The translations under genes were made by a program, and so were the position numbers. The notes below the pieces were generated by a model. That model was not told the origin of the DNA and made no database searches. It saw only the letters and a list, made by a program, of their open reading frames with translations. From JAGVSV01 sp050952845 (GTDB taxonomy: Bacteria > Bacillota > Clostridia > Christensenellales > Aristaeellaceae): a stretch of 64,000 nucleotides of DNA. The stretch lies in the NCBI GenBank assembly GCA_050952845.1, contig JBMNLP010000001.1:620001-684000 (forward strand), written 5' to 3'. Below, one piece after another: positions 17,656 through 26,088 of the stretch; the first letter of the stretch is position 1; every line of letters begins with the position of its first letter.

Positions 17656-18678
17656 ATGACACCCAAGCAGATTCTGCAGATCGACGGCTTGAAAAAATAT
17701 TTCCCTATCAAGAAGGGCTTTTTCAACAGAACAATAGGCTATATAATGGCGGTCAATGACATCAGCTTGGAGGTCAACGAGGGGGAGACGGTTGGCCTTG
17801 TCGGTGAGAGCGGCTGTGGCAAATCCACAACGGGCAACTGTATTGTGCGGCTGCTTGATCCCTCCGCAGGGGCTATTCGATATACGGCGCGTGACGGCTC
17901 CGTGATCGACCTGGCAACTGCCAACCAGGCGGACATCCGGCCATATCGCAAGGAAGTCCAGATGATATTCCAGGACCCTTATTCTTCCCTAAACCCCAGG
18001 ATGACGGTGCGGGAAATCATCGCTGAGCCGATGATGCTGTGTGGTACAGCGCCGAAGGAGGAGCGGCAGGACCGCGTTGCCAGCCTGATGGAGCGTGTCG
18101 GATTGCGTCCCGAATACATGGTGCGCTATCCTCATGCGTTTTCAGGGGGCCAGCGCCAGCGTGTGGGCATCGCACGGGCGCTATCGGTCAACCCGCGCTT
18201 AGTGGTCTGCGATGAACCTGTGTCGTCCCTGGACGTCTCTGTGCAGGCGCAGGTGTTGGGATTGTTGGAGGATTTGCAGCGGGAATACAACATGAGCTAT
18301 CTGTTCATCGCGCACGATCTGGCGGCTGTCAAACACATTGCCGAGCGAATTGTGGTCATGTATGTAGGCAAGGTCGTGGAAATCAGCGAAACAGAGGAGC
18401 TGTTTGCTGCGCCGAAGCATCCCTACACGGAAGCGCTGTTGGATTCTGTGCCCAAGCTCGTGGCGGACAAAACCGTGCGCAAGGCTACTCTGGAAGGCGA
18501 GGTACCCGATCCGTCTAATCCACCCGAAGGCTGCTTCTTTCATCCACGGTGTAAATATGCCATGCCGGATTGTCGGCAGGCTGATATGAAATTGATCCCC
18601 ATTGATCCTGAAAACCCCATGGGGCATCGCACGACCTGCATTCGCTATGAGGAGCTGACGCTGGCAGGTGTTACTTGA
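17656..18678 (+). CDS. Oligopeptide-type ABC importer ATPase (OppF-like)
   Basis: Second ATPase of the importer, 340 residues, expected to pair with the preceding OppD-like subunit. Walker A GESGCGKST near 51, signature FSGGQRQRVG near 162, Walker B VCDEPVSSLD near 186. Between strands it carries the KYFPIKKGFF opening common to OppF proteins, and it ends in a cysteine-containing tail (FHPRCKYAMPDC). AGGAGG lies 6 nt before the start; only 9 bp separate it from the first ATPase gene. Confidence 0.94.
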   Translation: MTPKQILQIDGLKKYFPIKKGFFNRTIGYIMAVNDISLEVNEGETVGLVGESGCGKSTTGNCIVRLLDPSAGAIRYTARDGSVIDLATANQADIRPYRKEVQMIFQDPYSSLNPRMTVREIIAEPMMLCGTAPKEERQDRVASLMERVGLRPEYMVRYPHAFSGGQRQRVGIARALSVNPRLVVCDEPVSSLDVSVQAQVLGLLEDLQREYNMSYLFIAHDLAAVKHIAERIVVMYVGKVVEISETEELFAAPKHPYTEALLDSVPKLVADKTVRKATLEGEVPDPSNPPEGCFFHPRCKYAMPDCRQADMKLIPIDPENPMGHRTTCIRYEELTLAGVT

Positions 18679-18743
18679 TTTGCAAGGCGGCATTGATTCG
18701 CTTTGACATACCGGGGCAATGCCCCGAAAAAGGAGGACATTGT

Positions 18744-20657
18744 ATGAAACGGTTACTATCCCTGGCTTTGGTGCTCGTGCTGGTTCTATCCGCATGGCCC
18801 CTGATGATGACTGCTGAGGTTACCTACAGCGAATCGCCTGTGTTGGCGGCTAAGGTTGAGGCGGGTGAGCTGCCGCCTGTTGCCGATCGCCTGCCTGTGA
18901 ACCCGCAGGTGCTGGAGGTTGCCGAAGTGGGTACCTATGGTGGCGTCTGGCGTCAGGCTACGCCGACAGGCACCTATAACCACGCGCAGTCCCATATGAC
19001 GCGCTACCTATCTCTTAACGCTCTGATCTATGATCGGGACAAGGCCACCATCATCCCCAACTGGCTTGAAAGCTTTACCTACAACGATGACTTTACTTCC
19101 TTTACTTTCAAAATCCGCGAAGGTTTGAAGTGGTCCGATGGCGAACCCGCCAACACCGAGGACGTATCCTTCTGGTGGAACGATCTGTTGAAAAACACCG
19201 AGTACACCATCACCGATTCCTTTTATCCGGATGCCACAATGACAATCGTGGATGATTATACCTGGACCATTGACTTTGAAGAAGGCAAGCCCATGTACCT
19301 GTCCTATTGGGCTACCATGGGCAACTCCCGCTTCTTGATGCCGGAGCATTACCTCAAGCAGTTCCATCCCGCGTATTTGACCGAAGATGAGATGACTAAG
19401 ACGCTGGCTAATGAAGGCTATGACGATTGGCGTACCATGATGGGAGCCAAAGTCAACGACCAGCAGAACCCCGACGTCCCTGTCTTTGGCCCGTGGCTTC
19501 TGACTGTTGAGCCGGCTGTGACCAACACGCTGCTGTTTGTCCGCAACCCCTACTATTTTGTTGTGGATCAGAATGGCCAGCAGCTGCCCTATGTGGACGA
19601 GGCTATCATCACCATTGTTGAATCCACCGATCTGATGAATATGAAGATCGTCGCTGGCGAGGTGGACTACCAAGCTGCTGGCTTGTCCGAGTCCTTCTCC
19701 AACTACCCGCTGTTTGCCCAGTATGCAGAGGAAATGAAATACAAACTTTGGACGACGGAGCATAACGAGCCTGGTGCCTTGAACTTCTCCGTTAACGTCA
19801 CCTCGGTCGATCCTGTCAAGGGTCCCATCCTGGCCAATGTGGAGTTCCGGCGTGCCCTTTCCCTGGCTATGGACCGCGACACCGTCATCTCCACCTTCTA
19901 TTCTGTCGGCCCCTATGTGTCCAAGAAAGCCCAGTTCTCCTTCCTGGAGTCTTCGCCCTATTACAGCGAGGAATGGGCGAACTCCTACATCGAGTATGAT
20001 GTTGCGGGCGCTAATACCAAGCTGGATGAGATGGGCATGACCCAGTATGACAGCAACGGCTGGCGCATGACGCCCAATGGCGAGGCTTTTGATCTGACCC
20101 TGCTATCCCCGAACTATGACGCCCAGTGGGCAGAAGTAGCCGAGATGGTGGCTTCCCAGTGGCGCGACAACCTGAAGCTGAACATCAACGTGTCCGTGGT
20201 TGATCCTTCCCTGTGGGGCCAGCGGGTCAACAGCAATGACTTTGAAATCACCGACTTGACCGGTTCAGGCTTTAACGGTTTTCAAACCGTTACAAACGGC
20301 TCTGTCGGCAACTGGACTGCCTACACAGGCACTGTGGACTGGGGCAACTTCCCCTTCGTAGGCGCCTACATTCGCGAAGGCGACCGCATGGTGGAAGCAC
20401 CTGAAGACATCAAGCGCCTCAACGAGCTGGGCAATCTGATTGTGCGTGAAACCGATCAGGCTAAGAAGGATGCGCAGATCGAAGAAGTGATCACCATCTG
20501 GAAGGAAGGCTTGTATACCATAGGTATCGGCCGTCGTTTGCCCGCCATTATTGTCATCAAGAACAACGTGCACAACATGACTGAGGAAGTGCATGGCGCA
20601 GGCTGGGACTTTGGTGCCAACGGTGTTTCCCGCGCCGATGGCATGTGGTTTGAATAA
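18744..20657 (+). CDS. Family-5 extracellular solute-binding protein
   Basis: Substrate-binding subunit, 637 residues, from MKRLLSLALVLVLVLSAWPL. The signal peptide has a basic start and a long hydrophobic core and ends near MMTAE, but no lipobox cysteine is present, unusual for a binding protein in a cell without an outer membrane. The mature protein shows the SBP_bac_5 phrases FTFKIREGLKWSDGEP, DVSFWWNDLL and NVEFRRALSLAMDRD. AGGAGG is 7 nt upstream. Ligand unknown: related proteins bind oligopeptides or oligosaccharides. Close spacing to ATPase and permease genes shows it serves this transporter. Confidence 0.92.
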   Translation: MKRLLSLALVLVLVLSAWPLMMTAEVTYSESPVLAAKVEAGELPPVADRLPVNPQVLEVAEVGTYGGVWRQATPTGTYNHAQSHMTRYLSLNALIYDRDKATIIPNWLESFTYNDDFTSFTFKIREGLKWSDGEPANTEDVSFWWNDLLKNTEYTITDSFYPDATMTIVDDYTWTIDFEEGKPMYLSYWATMGNSRFLMPEHYLKQFHPAYLTEDEMTKTLANEGYDDWRTMMGAKVNDQQNPDVPVFGPWLLTVEPAVTNTLLFVRNPYYFVVDQNGQQLPYVDEAIITIVESTDLMNMKIVAGEVDYQAAGLSESFSNYPLFAQYAEEMKYKLWTTEHNEPGALNFSVNVTSVDPVKGPILANVEFRRALSLAMDRDTVISTFYSVGPYVSKKAQFSFLESSPYYSEEWANSYIEYDVAGANTKLDEMGMTQYDSNGWRMTPNGEAFDLTLLSPNYDAQWAEVAEMVASQWRDNLKLNINVSVVDPSLWGQRVNSNDFEITDLTGSGFNGFQTVTNGSVGNWTAYTGTVDWGNFPFVGAYIREGDRMVEAPEDIKRLNELGNLIVRETDQAKKDAQIEEVITIWKEGLYTIGIGRRLPAIIVIKNNVHNMTEEVHGAGWDFGANGVSRADGMWFE

Positions 20658-20749
20658 CAACTGATATGCTGCCTGGGGCGCCGTCAGGCGTCCCGGGCTC
20701 CTGACAGGAATTCCGATGCGCTGCAGCATCGATAACATGGAGGTACCCT

Positions 20750-21736
20750 ATGCTTCAATACGTTATCAAGCGGATATTGGTGATGATTCCGCTGCTGCTT
20801 GCGTTGTCCATTGTGGTGTTCATTATCATTCAGCTCCCTCCGGGGGACTATCTGACCATTTATGTCAACCAGCTTCGATCCACCGGTGAGGTGATCACTG
20901 AGGACCTGATCAGGTCTCTTGAGGACAGGTATGGTTTCAACCAGCCCATGCACATGCAGTACCTGCGCTGGATGCGGAGCATTCTGAAAGGGGATTTTGG
21001 CTATTCGTTTGCCTTTGGCAGATCGGTCAATGTGTTGTTGGCTTCCCGGCTGCCCGCAACCATAGGAATTTCTCTGGCCAGCGTCATCCTGATCTGGTTG
21101 ATTGCCTTTCCCATGGGTTTTTATTCTGCAACCCATAAGTATTCAATTGGCGACTATTTTTTCACGGGCGTCAGCTTTTTCGGCGTATCTATTCCTGAGT
21201 TTTTACTAGCTATTGTGGTAATGTACCTCTATTTTTTGGCTACGCGCAACTACGCAGGCGGGCTGTACAGCGATGTGTTTGTCGGACAGCCCTGGTCGTG
21301 GGCAAAGTTTGTAGACATGATCCAGCACATGTGGATCCCCATGCTGGTAATTGCCATCACCGGCACGGCGGGCTTGTTTAAAACGTTTCGGGCTAACCTG
21401 CTCGACGAACTGAGCAAACCCTATGTGAAAACAGCGCGTGCCAAGGGGCTTAGCAACCGCAGGCTGCTGCTCAAATACCCTGTGCGCATTGCGCTGATTC
21501 CGTTTATATCCACGGTGGGCTGGATGTTGCCTGGTTTGATTTCCGGGCAGACAGTACTGGCTATGGTGCTGAGCCTGCCCACAGTTGGGCCGCTGCTTAT
21601 TACGGCATTGCAAAACCAGGATATGTTCCTGGCCGGTTCAATTGTGTTGATTATGGGTGCGCTGGCAATGATTGGCACGCTGATATCGGACATTTTGCTG
21701 GCTGTTACGGATCCTCGTATCCGCCAATCGATGTAA
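20750..21736 (+). CDS. Oligopeptide-type ABC importer permease (OppB-like)
   Basis: A 328-residue inner-membrane subunit with about six spans. The N-terminal helix MLQYVIKRILVMIPLLLAL and the following FIIIQLPPGDYL are typical of DppB/OppB. The cytoplasmic EAA-type loop is seen around FRANLLDELSKPYVKTARAKGLS near 215-240. GGAGG precedes the start. It forms the pore with the OppC-like protein encoded 14 bp later. Confidence 0.93.
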   Translation: MLQYVIKRILVMIPLLLALSIVVFIIIQLPPGDYLTIYVNQLRSTGEVITEDLIRSLEDRYGFNQPMHMQYLRWMRSILKGDFGYSFAFGRSVNVLLASRLPATIGISLASVILIWLIAFPMGFYSATHKYSIGDYFFTGVSFFGVSIPEFLLAIVVMYLYFLATRNYAGGLYSDVFVGQPWSWAKFVDMIQHMWIPMLVIAITGTAGLFKTFRANLLDELSKPYVKTARAKGLSNRRLLLKYPVRIALIPFISTVGWMLPGLISGQTVLAMVLSLPTVGPLLITALQNQDMFLAGSIVLIMGALAMIGTLISDILLAVTDPRIRQSM

Positions 21737-21750
21737 GGAGGCTGACGAAT

Positions 21751-22947
21751 ATGCAGGATCCGATCCACGGGCTTCAAAAGGTCAGCAGGCGTGAATTAAG
21801 GCGCAGGAAGGCTGCGTACAAGGCACAAGCCCTGCGTGAGGTGGATGCGCTGTATGTGGCATCCCAGTGGAAGCTGACGGTGATGCGCTTCAAGCGCAAC
21901 CGGCTTGCAGTTGTTGGTATCATTGTGCTGTGTCTGATATATTTTATTGCCCTGTTTGCTGATTTTCTGGCGCCTTATGGCAGGCAGGAGTATAACCAGA
22001 ACATTACCAACATGCCTCCCCGGGGCATGCACTGGATTGATGCGGAGGGGGACTTTTCGTTTCGTCCTTTCGTCTATGAAATTAAACAGGGTTACGACCC
22101 TGTGACGTTTGCTTTGATTTATGAAACCGATACTACCTCAAAGCAATACGTGTCCTTTTTCGTGAAGGGCACGCCTTATAAGCTGTTTGGTTTGTTTGAC
22201 TCGGATATCCACTTGTTCGGTATCAGGCAAACCGAGGAAACGGCAGGCAAAATATTCGGGGTATACTTATTTGGCACGGATCAGGCGGGGCGCGATTTGT
22301 TTTCCAGAACCCTGATTGGGGCACAGATTTCGGCCACGGTGGGACTTATCGGCGTGATGCTGTCCTTTATCCTTGGTTTAATCCTGGGCGGATTTTCCGG
22401 CTATCTGGGTGGCATTGTTGATCAGGTCATCCAACGCATCATCGATTTTACCATTTCGCTGCCCACGATTCCGCTGTGGATGGCGTTGGCGGCTGCCGTT
22501 CCCGCAAACTGGCCTATCACCAAAACGTATTTCAGCATTACGCTGATTCTCTCTCTGGTCAGCTGGCCGGGGCTTGCGCGCACGGTGCGCAGCAAATTCA
22601 TGTCGCTGAAGAACGAGGATTTTGTCAAGGCAGCGCGCGTAGCCAACGCCAGCTCATTCCGCGTCATCACCAAGCACATGGTGCCCATGTTTGCCAGCCA
22701 CCTCATTGCTTCGCTGTCGCTATCCATACCTGGGATGATCCTGGGCGAGACATCGCTGTCATTCCTGGGGCTGGGGCTGCGTGCGCCGGCGGTGAGCTGG
22801 GGTGTGCTGCTGGCCGACGCGCAGAAATTCCGGAATGTCGCGCTGTATCCGTGGACGCTGATCCCCGGCGCGTTTGTCATCATTACGGTGATGGCGTTTA
22901 ACTTTGTGGGCGACGGCTTGCGTGACGCAGCCGATCCCTATCTATAA
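21751..22947 (+). CDS. Oligopeptide-type ABC importer permease (OppC-like) with a large outside loop
   Basis: Second permease subunit, 398 residues against about 300 in typical OppC. The first helix (about 55-75: LAVVGIIVLCLIYFIALFADF) is followed by roughly 95 extra residues facing outward before LFGTDQAGRDLFSRTL, the usual OppC motif. The EAA loop reads FMSLKNEDFVKAARVANAS. The insertion is seen in some sugar-type members of this family and could contact the binding protein; that role is inference. AAGGAGG precedes the start. Confidence 0.92.
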   Translation: MQDPIHGLQKVSRRELRRRKAAYKAQALREVDALYVASQWKLTVMRFKRNRLAVVGIIVLCLIYFIALFADFLAPYGRQEYNQNITNMPPRGMHWIDAEGDFSFRPFVYEIKQGYDPVTFALIYETDTTSKQYVSFFVKGTPYKLFGLFDSDIHLFGIRQTEETAGKIFGVYLFGTDQAGRDLFSRTLIGAQISATVGLIGVMLSFILGLILGGFSGYLGGIVDQVIQRIIDFTISLPTIPLWMALAAAVPANWPITKTYFSITLILSLVSWPGLARTVRSKFMSLKNEDFVKAARVANASSFRVITKHMVPMFASHLIASLSLSIPGMILGETSLSFLGLGLRAPAVSWGVLLADAQKFRNVALYPWTLIPGAFVIITVMAFNFVGDGLRDAADPYL

Positions 22948-22971
22948 ACAAGATACAAGGAGGCGTAGACA

Positions 22972-24471
22972 ATGATCCATTTTAACCGTGCAGAACTGCG
23001 GGACCGCATTTATGCGTGCTGGCTGGGTAAAAATATCGGCGGCACCATGGGCACGCCTTTTGAGGGCACGAAGGAGCTGCTGGATATCCAGGGGTTTACT
23101 TCGGAGCCCGGCAAGCCGCTGCCCAACGATGACCTTGACCTGCAGCTGGTATGGCTGAAGGCGCTGGCTGAGGTTGGTCCCAACAGCCTGGACGCCAAGG
23201 TGCTGGGCGAATACTGGCTGACTTACATCGGCCCGCCATGGAACGAATACGGTGCGGGCAAAGCCAACATGCGCATGGGCATTGTGCCGCCCATGTCAGG
23301 CGAACTCAACAACGAGGATTGGAAGCACTCAAACGGCGCATGGATCCGCACCGAGGTGTGGGCGTGCACGCACCCCGCCCTGCCCGAGCGCGCCATTCGC
23401 TTCGCATTTGAGGATGCGTGCGTTGACCATGGCTTTGGTGAGGGGTCCAATGCAGCTGTTTTCGTCGCAGCCATGCAGTCGGCAGCGTTTGTCGTTGATG
23501 ACATCGACAAGCTGATTGACATCGGCTTGTCGAAGATTCCTGAGGATTGCCGTGTGGCGCGCTCTATACGGATTGTGCTGGATTGCTATGAAAAGGGCGT
23601 GGACTGGAAGGACTGCCGCGCTGCCATTGTCAAAGACAGTGAAGACCTGGGGTGGTTCCAGGCGCCTGCAAACGTTGCCTTTGTCATACTGGGATTGAAA
23701 TACGGTCAGGGTGATTTCAAAAAATCAATGATCCTCACCATCAACTGCGGTGACGATACCGATTGCACGGGGGCCACGCTGGGCGCCACAATGGGCATCA
23801 TGCATGGCACCAAGATGATCCCGGCGGACTGGCGGGCGTACATCGGTGACGATATTATTACCATTTCCATCATCAAGGGCAGTGCCTTTTTCCCGGAAAC
23901 CTGCACGCAGCTGACCGACTTGGTGATGGACCTGCTGCCGGTCACCACCTATGCTGGTTTTTTCCCCAAATCTGCCCGCCGCGTACCCCATTATGTTGAG
24001 ATAAGTGATGCACCGTTCAGCATCAGCGAAGGCTTTGATCCTGATCACTTCAAGGGACGCGGTTTTGTGAACCGGCTTTTCCGGCGCAAGCGCTATTCCT
24101 ACATATATGCCAATGAGATTCTTAAAGCCCTGGTCGAATACGACCATGAACCGTGCATTGCAGCAGGTGAAAGCATCCGGGTGCGCCTCACCGTGTCGCA
24201 AACAAACTGCACATCCTACCGGCGTGCAGCCATCAAATGGCACTTGCCGGAAGGGTTTTCTGTTGCGGGGCGCACCAATGTCTTTTTGAAATGGCTGCCC
24301 GGCGGCGAGGAGAGGGAAGACGCCCTGAACTACCGTGCGGATGACGCCAACTTCACTGACCTGACCATCACCGCAGGTGAGAAGGTGGACAGCGTCAACA
24401 GGATCATCATTGAGGTCACCACGCCCGGGCAGTGTCAGCCTCTGCTGGTGCCCATCACGCTGCTGGCGTGA
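22972..24471 (+). CDS. ADP-ribosylglycohydrolase-family protein with C-terminal beta domain
   Basis: A 499-residue protein. Residues about 5-330 match the ADP-ribosyl-glycohydrolase (DraG/ARH) fold: CWLGKNIGGTMG at the start, the acidic pair in PNDDLDLQLVWL near 45, and the metal motif CGDDTDCTGATLG near 260. Residues about 350-499 form a beta-rich region reminiscent of a sugar-binding or immunoglobulin-like domain. The family cleaves N- or O-glycosidic bonds to ribose in a Mg-dependent way. Placed 24 bp behind OppC with GGAGG, it most likely processes the imported compound. True protein de-ADP-ribosylation is less likely; I infer hydrolysis of a glycoside. Confidence 0.85.
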   Translation: MIHFNRAELRDRIYACWLGKNIGGTMGTPFEGTKELLDIQGFTSEPGKPLPNDDLDLQLVWLKALAEVGPNSLDAKVLGEYWLTYIGPPWNEYGAGKANMRMGIVPPMSGELNNEDWKHSNGAWIRTEVWACTHPALPERAIRFAFEDACVDHGFGEGSNAAVFVAAMQSAAFVVDDIDKLIDIGLSKIPEDCRVARSIRIVLDCYEKGVDWKDCRAAIVKDSEDLGWFQAPANVAFVILGLKYGQGDFKKSMILTINCGDDTDCTGATLGATMGIMHGTKMIPADWRAYIGDDIITISIIKGSAFFPETCTQLTDLVMDLLPVTTYAGFFPKSARRVPHYVEISDAPFSISEGFDPDHFKGRGFVNRLFRRKRYSYIYANEILKALVEYDHEPCIAAGESIRVRLTVSQTNCTSYRRAAIKWHLPEGFSVAGRTNVFLKWLPGGEEREDALNYRADDANFTDLTITAGEKVDSVNRIIIEVTTPGQCQPLLVPITLLA

Positions 24472-24481
24472 TGCCCATAGA

Positions 24482-24646
24482 TTAGAGCAAATTAACTTAT
24501 CATGTCGCAGTCGCAGACTTGTCTTTTTGCCTCTGGCTGTGTCGCTGTTCACTTGACGTAGCGCTGCTACGCCTGCATTCACGTTCCTTGCCAGAGACAA
24601 AAATCCTGCGTTGCTTTGTGCGCCACGATTGCGTAATTTGCTCTAA
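24482..24646. repeat. MITE-like repeat, copy A (165 bp)
   Basis: Bounded by perfect inverted ends TTAGAGCAAATTA and TAATTTGCTCTAA. Its reverse complement matches copy C at 48903-49177 along nearly the whole length, apart from about 110 bp present only in copy C. An internal hairpin GTAGC-GCT-GCTAC lies near the middle. The TA one base in from each end is consistent with a TA target duplication, as with elements mobilised by IS630/Tc1-type transposases. It carries no gene; a short open frame across it is not a credible protein. Confidence 0.85.
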
Positions 24647-24650
24647 AGAA

Positions 24651-24675
24651 AAAGCAGCCACCGGCTGCTTTTTTT
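24651..24675. terminator. Bidirectional rho-independent terminator
   Basis: Stem AAAGCAGCC/GGCTGCTTT with a short loop and T runs on both sides. It lies between the convergent ADP-ribosylglycohydrolase and yggS genes, abutting the yggS stop codon and 5 bp from repeat copy A. Confidence 0.8.
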
Positions 24676-25378
24676 ATGGTCGGGCACCGAATATCGCCCT
24701 GCCCACGCGGACGATCGTTGCGCCTTCCAGGATGGCGGCTTCAAAGCTGTCCGTCATGCCCATGGACAGGATGTCCAGGGGGGCGGCGGGCATCCATGCC
24801 TGCGCTTTATCCAGTAGCGCCCGCATCAGGGCGAAATACCGCCTGCTTTCAGGCCCGTTGTCAAAGGCTGGCGGGATGGCCATCAGCCCGCGTACGCGGA
24901 GGTTGGTCAGCCCGCTGGCATGGTTCAGCAGCGGCTGCAGCGCGTCGGGCGATGCGCCGGTTTTGGTGGCCTCCTGGCCGATGTTGATCTGTATCAGCAC
25001 ATCCTGCACGATGTCCAGGCGCGTGGCTGCGCGGTTGATGGCGCTGAGCAGCCTTTCGCTGTCGGTGCTGTGAATCAGCGCGGCATTGCCGACCACCTGG
25101 CGCACTTTATTGGTCTGCAGGTGGCCGATAAAATGGCAGGGTTTGCCCTGATAGGCGTTGTCGCCGAGGTGGACAGCCATTTCCTGCGCGCGGTTTTCGC
25201 CAAAGGCGTCGATGTCCAATCCTGCGGCATCCAGCAGCAGACGGGAGGGTTGTCCCTTGCATACCGCGCACAGCTGCACGTCAGCAGGGCGTCTGCCGGC
25301 TTTTAACGCTGCCTCTGCCATCCGTTCGCGGACCTCTGCGACGTTTCGAGCCAGGTGCTGCCTGTCGGGTTGCTGCAT
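24674..25378 (-). CDS. yggS: YggS/PLPBP pyridoxal-phosphate homeostasis protein
   Basis: A 234-residue PLP-binding protein of the PROSC/YggS family, involved in vitamin B6 and amino-acid homeostasis with no known catalytic reaction. The PLP lysine is in AVCKGQP at residue 41 (usually AVSKTKP). Further matches are FGENRAQE, CHFIGHLQTNKV and LSMGMTDSFEAAI (canonical MGMSxDxxxAI), the last a phosphate-binding region. The start lies 2 bp after the upstream stop, indicating translational coupling to the TIGR01440 gene. Confidence 0.93.
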   Translation of the reverse strand: MQQPDRQHLARNVAEVRERMAEAALKAGRRPADVQLCAVCKGQPSRLLLDAAGLDIDAFGENRAQEMAVHLGDNAYQGKPCHFIGHLQTNKVRQVVGNAALIHSTDSERLLSAINRAATRLDIVQDVLIQINIGQEATKTGASPDALQPLLNHASGLTNLRVRGLMAIPPAFDNGPESRRYFALMRALLDKAQAWMPAAPLDILSMGMTDSFEAAILEGATIVRVGRAIFGARP

Positions 25379-25380
25379 GC

Positions 25381-25926
25381 TTATGTTTCCTGATAGGCTG
25401 CCCTGGGGCCGCCGATATACTTCATTCTGGTTTTGGCACAGAGGATGTTAGCGTCGCCGATTTTATTCAGGCTCAGCCGCACCGGCACCGCCACCCGCTT
25501 CAGGTGCATGCCGATCAGCGTGCCGCCGATGTCGAGCCCCGCGTCGGCCAGGATGGTTTCCACGGCTACGGGTGTTTTCATCCTGTGGTAGACAGCTGTG
25601 GCAAAGGCGCCGCCTGCGTTGGGCTGCGGCACCACGTTCACCATATCCAGTGCCAGCGCCAGCGCCGTTTCCTTTTCGACAATCAGCGCGCGGTTCAGGT
25701 GCTCGCAGCACTGGGCTGCTAAGCGAATACCACGTGCCTCCAACACCGGCATGACGCCGTTCAGCGCCGCTTGCGCCGCCTCCATGCTGGAGGCTTTGCC
25801 GATGCGCTGCCCTACCATCTCGCTGGAGGAGCAGCCGATGACCAGCAGCTGTCCGGGTACGAGGCCAGCCTGGTCCAGCAGCTCGGTTACAACCTGTTTA
25901 GCTTGGTTGGTGATGTTTATCAGCAT
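25381..25926 (-). CDS. UPF0340/TIGR01440 family protein (YwlG-like)
   Basis: A 181-residue cytoplasmic protein matching the conserved YwlG-type family of unknown function, common in Bacillota near glyA or rpiB. Recognisable strings are VIGCSSSEMVGQRIGKAS, CCEHLNRALIVE and VPQPNAGGAFATA, followed by HLKRVAVPVR. AAAGGAG precedes the ATG. A promoter lies about 45 bp upstream. Function is not known; no reaction should be inferred from this entry. Confidence 0.88.
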   Translation of the reverse strand: MLINITNQAKQVVTELLDQAGLVPGQLLVIGCSSSEMVGQRIGKASSMEAAQAALNGVMPVLEARGIRLAAQCCEHLNRALIVEKETALALALDMVNVVPQPNAGGAFATAVYHRMKTPVAVETILADAGLDIGGTLIGMHLKRVAVPVRLSLNKIGDANILCAKTRMKYIGGPRAAYQET

Positions 25927-25972
25927 GGTGTGCTCCTTTCTGCGGATAATCCGCGCAGCCTGTTACAACCTG

Positions 25973-26001
25973 ATTTTACGGCGCTGGCTGTGCTTCGTCA
26001 A
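25973..26001 (-). promoter_or_regulatory. Promoter of the TIGR01440-yggS pair
   Basis: On the minus strand TTGACG and TAAAAT are 17 bp apart, with the -10 about 47 nt from the start codon. The adjoining space up to the argD stop (about 85 bp) shows no clear terminator. Confidence 0.6.
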
Positions 26002-26088
26002 ATTATTTTCGCGCTCATCTTGAAATGAGGCACTACGAGACAAGTGCGGGAGCGCTGCTGATTGTAAAAAACTGATTTGTTTGAACGC

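Noticed and set aside
24519..25073. Frame MSFCLWLCRCS reading through repeat copy A (also seen at copies B and C)
   Set aside because: The same peptide arises from each repeat because the DNA is repeated; it continues into unrelated sequence each time.
25962..25979. TTACAACCTGA, equal to one half of the two-component box
   Set aside because: Only one half-site is present (followed by TTTTACG); likely chance.
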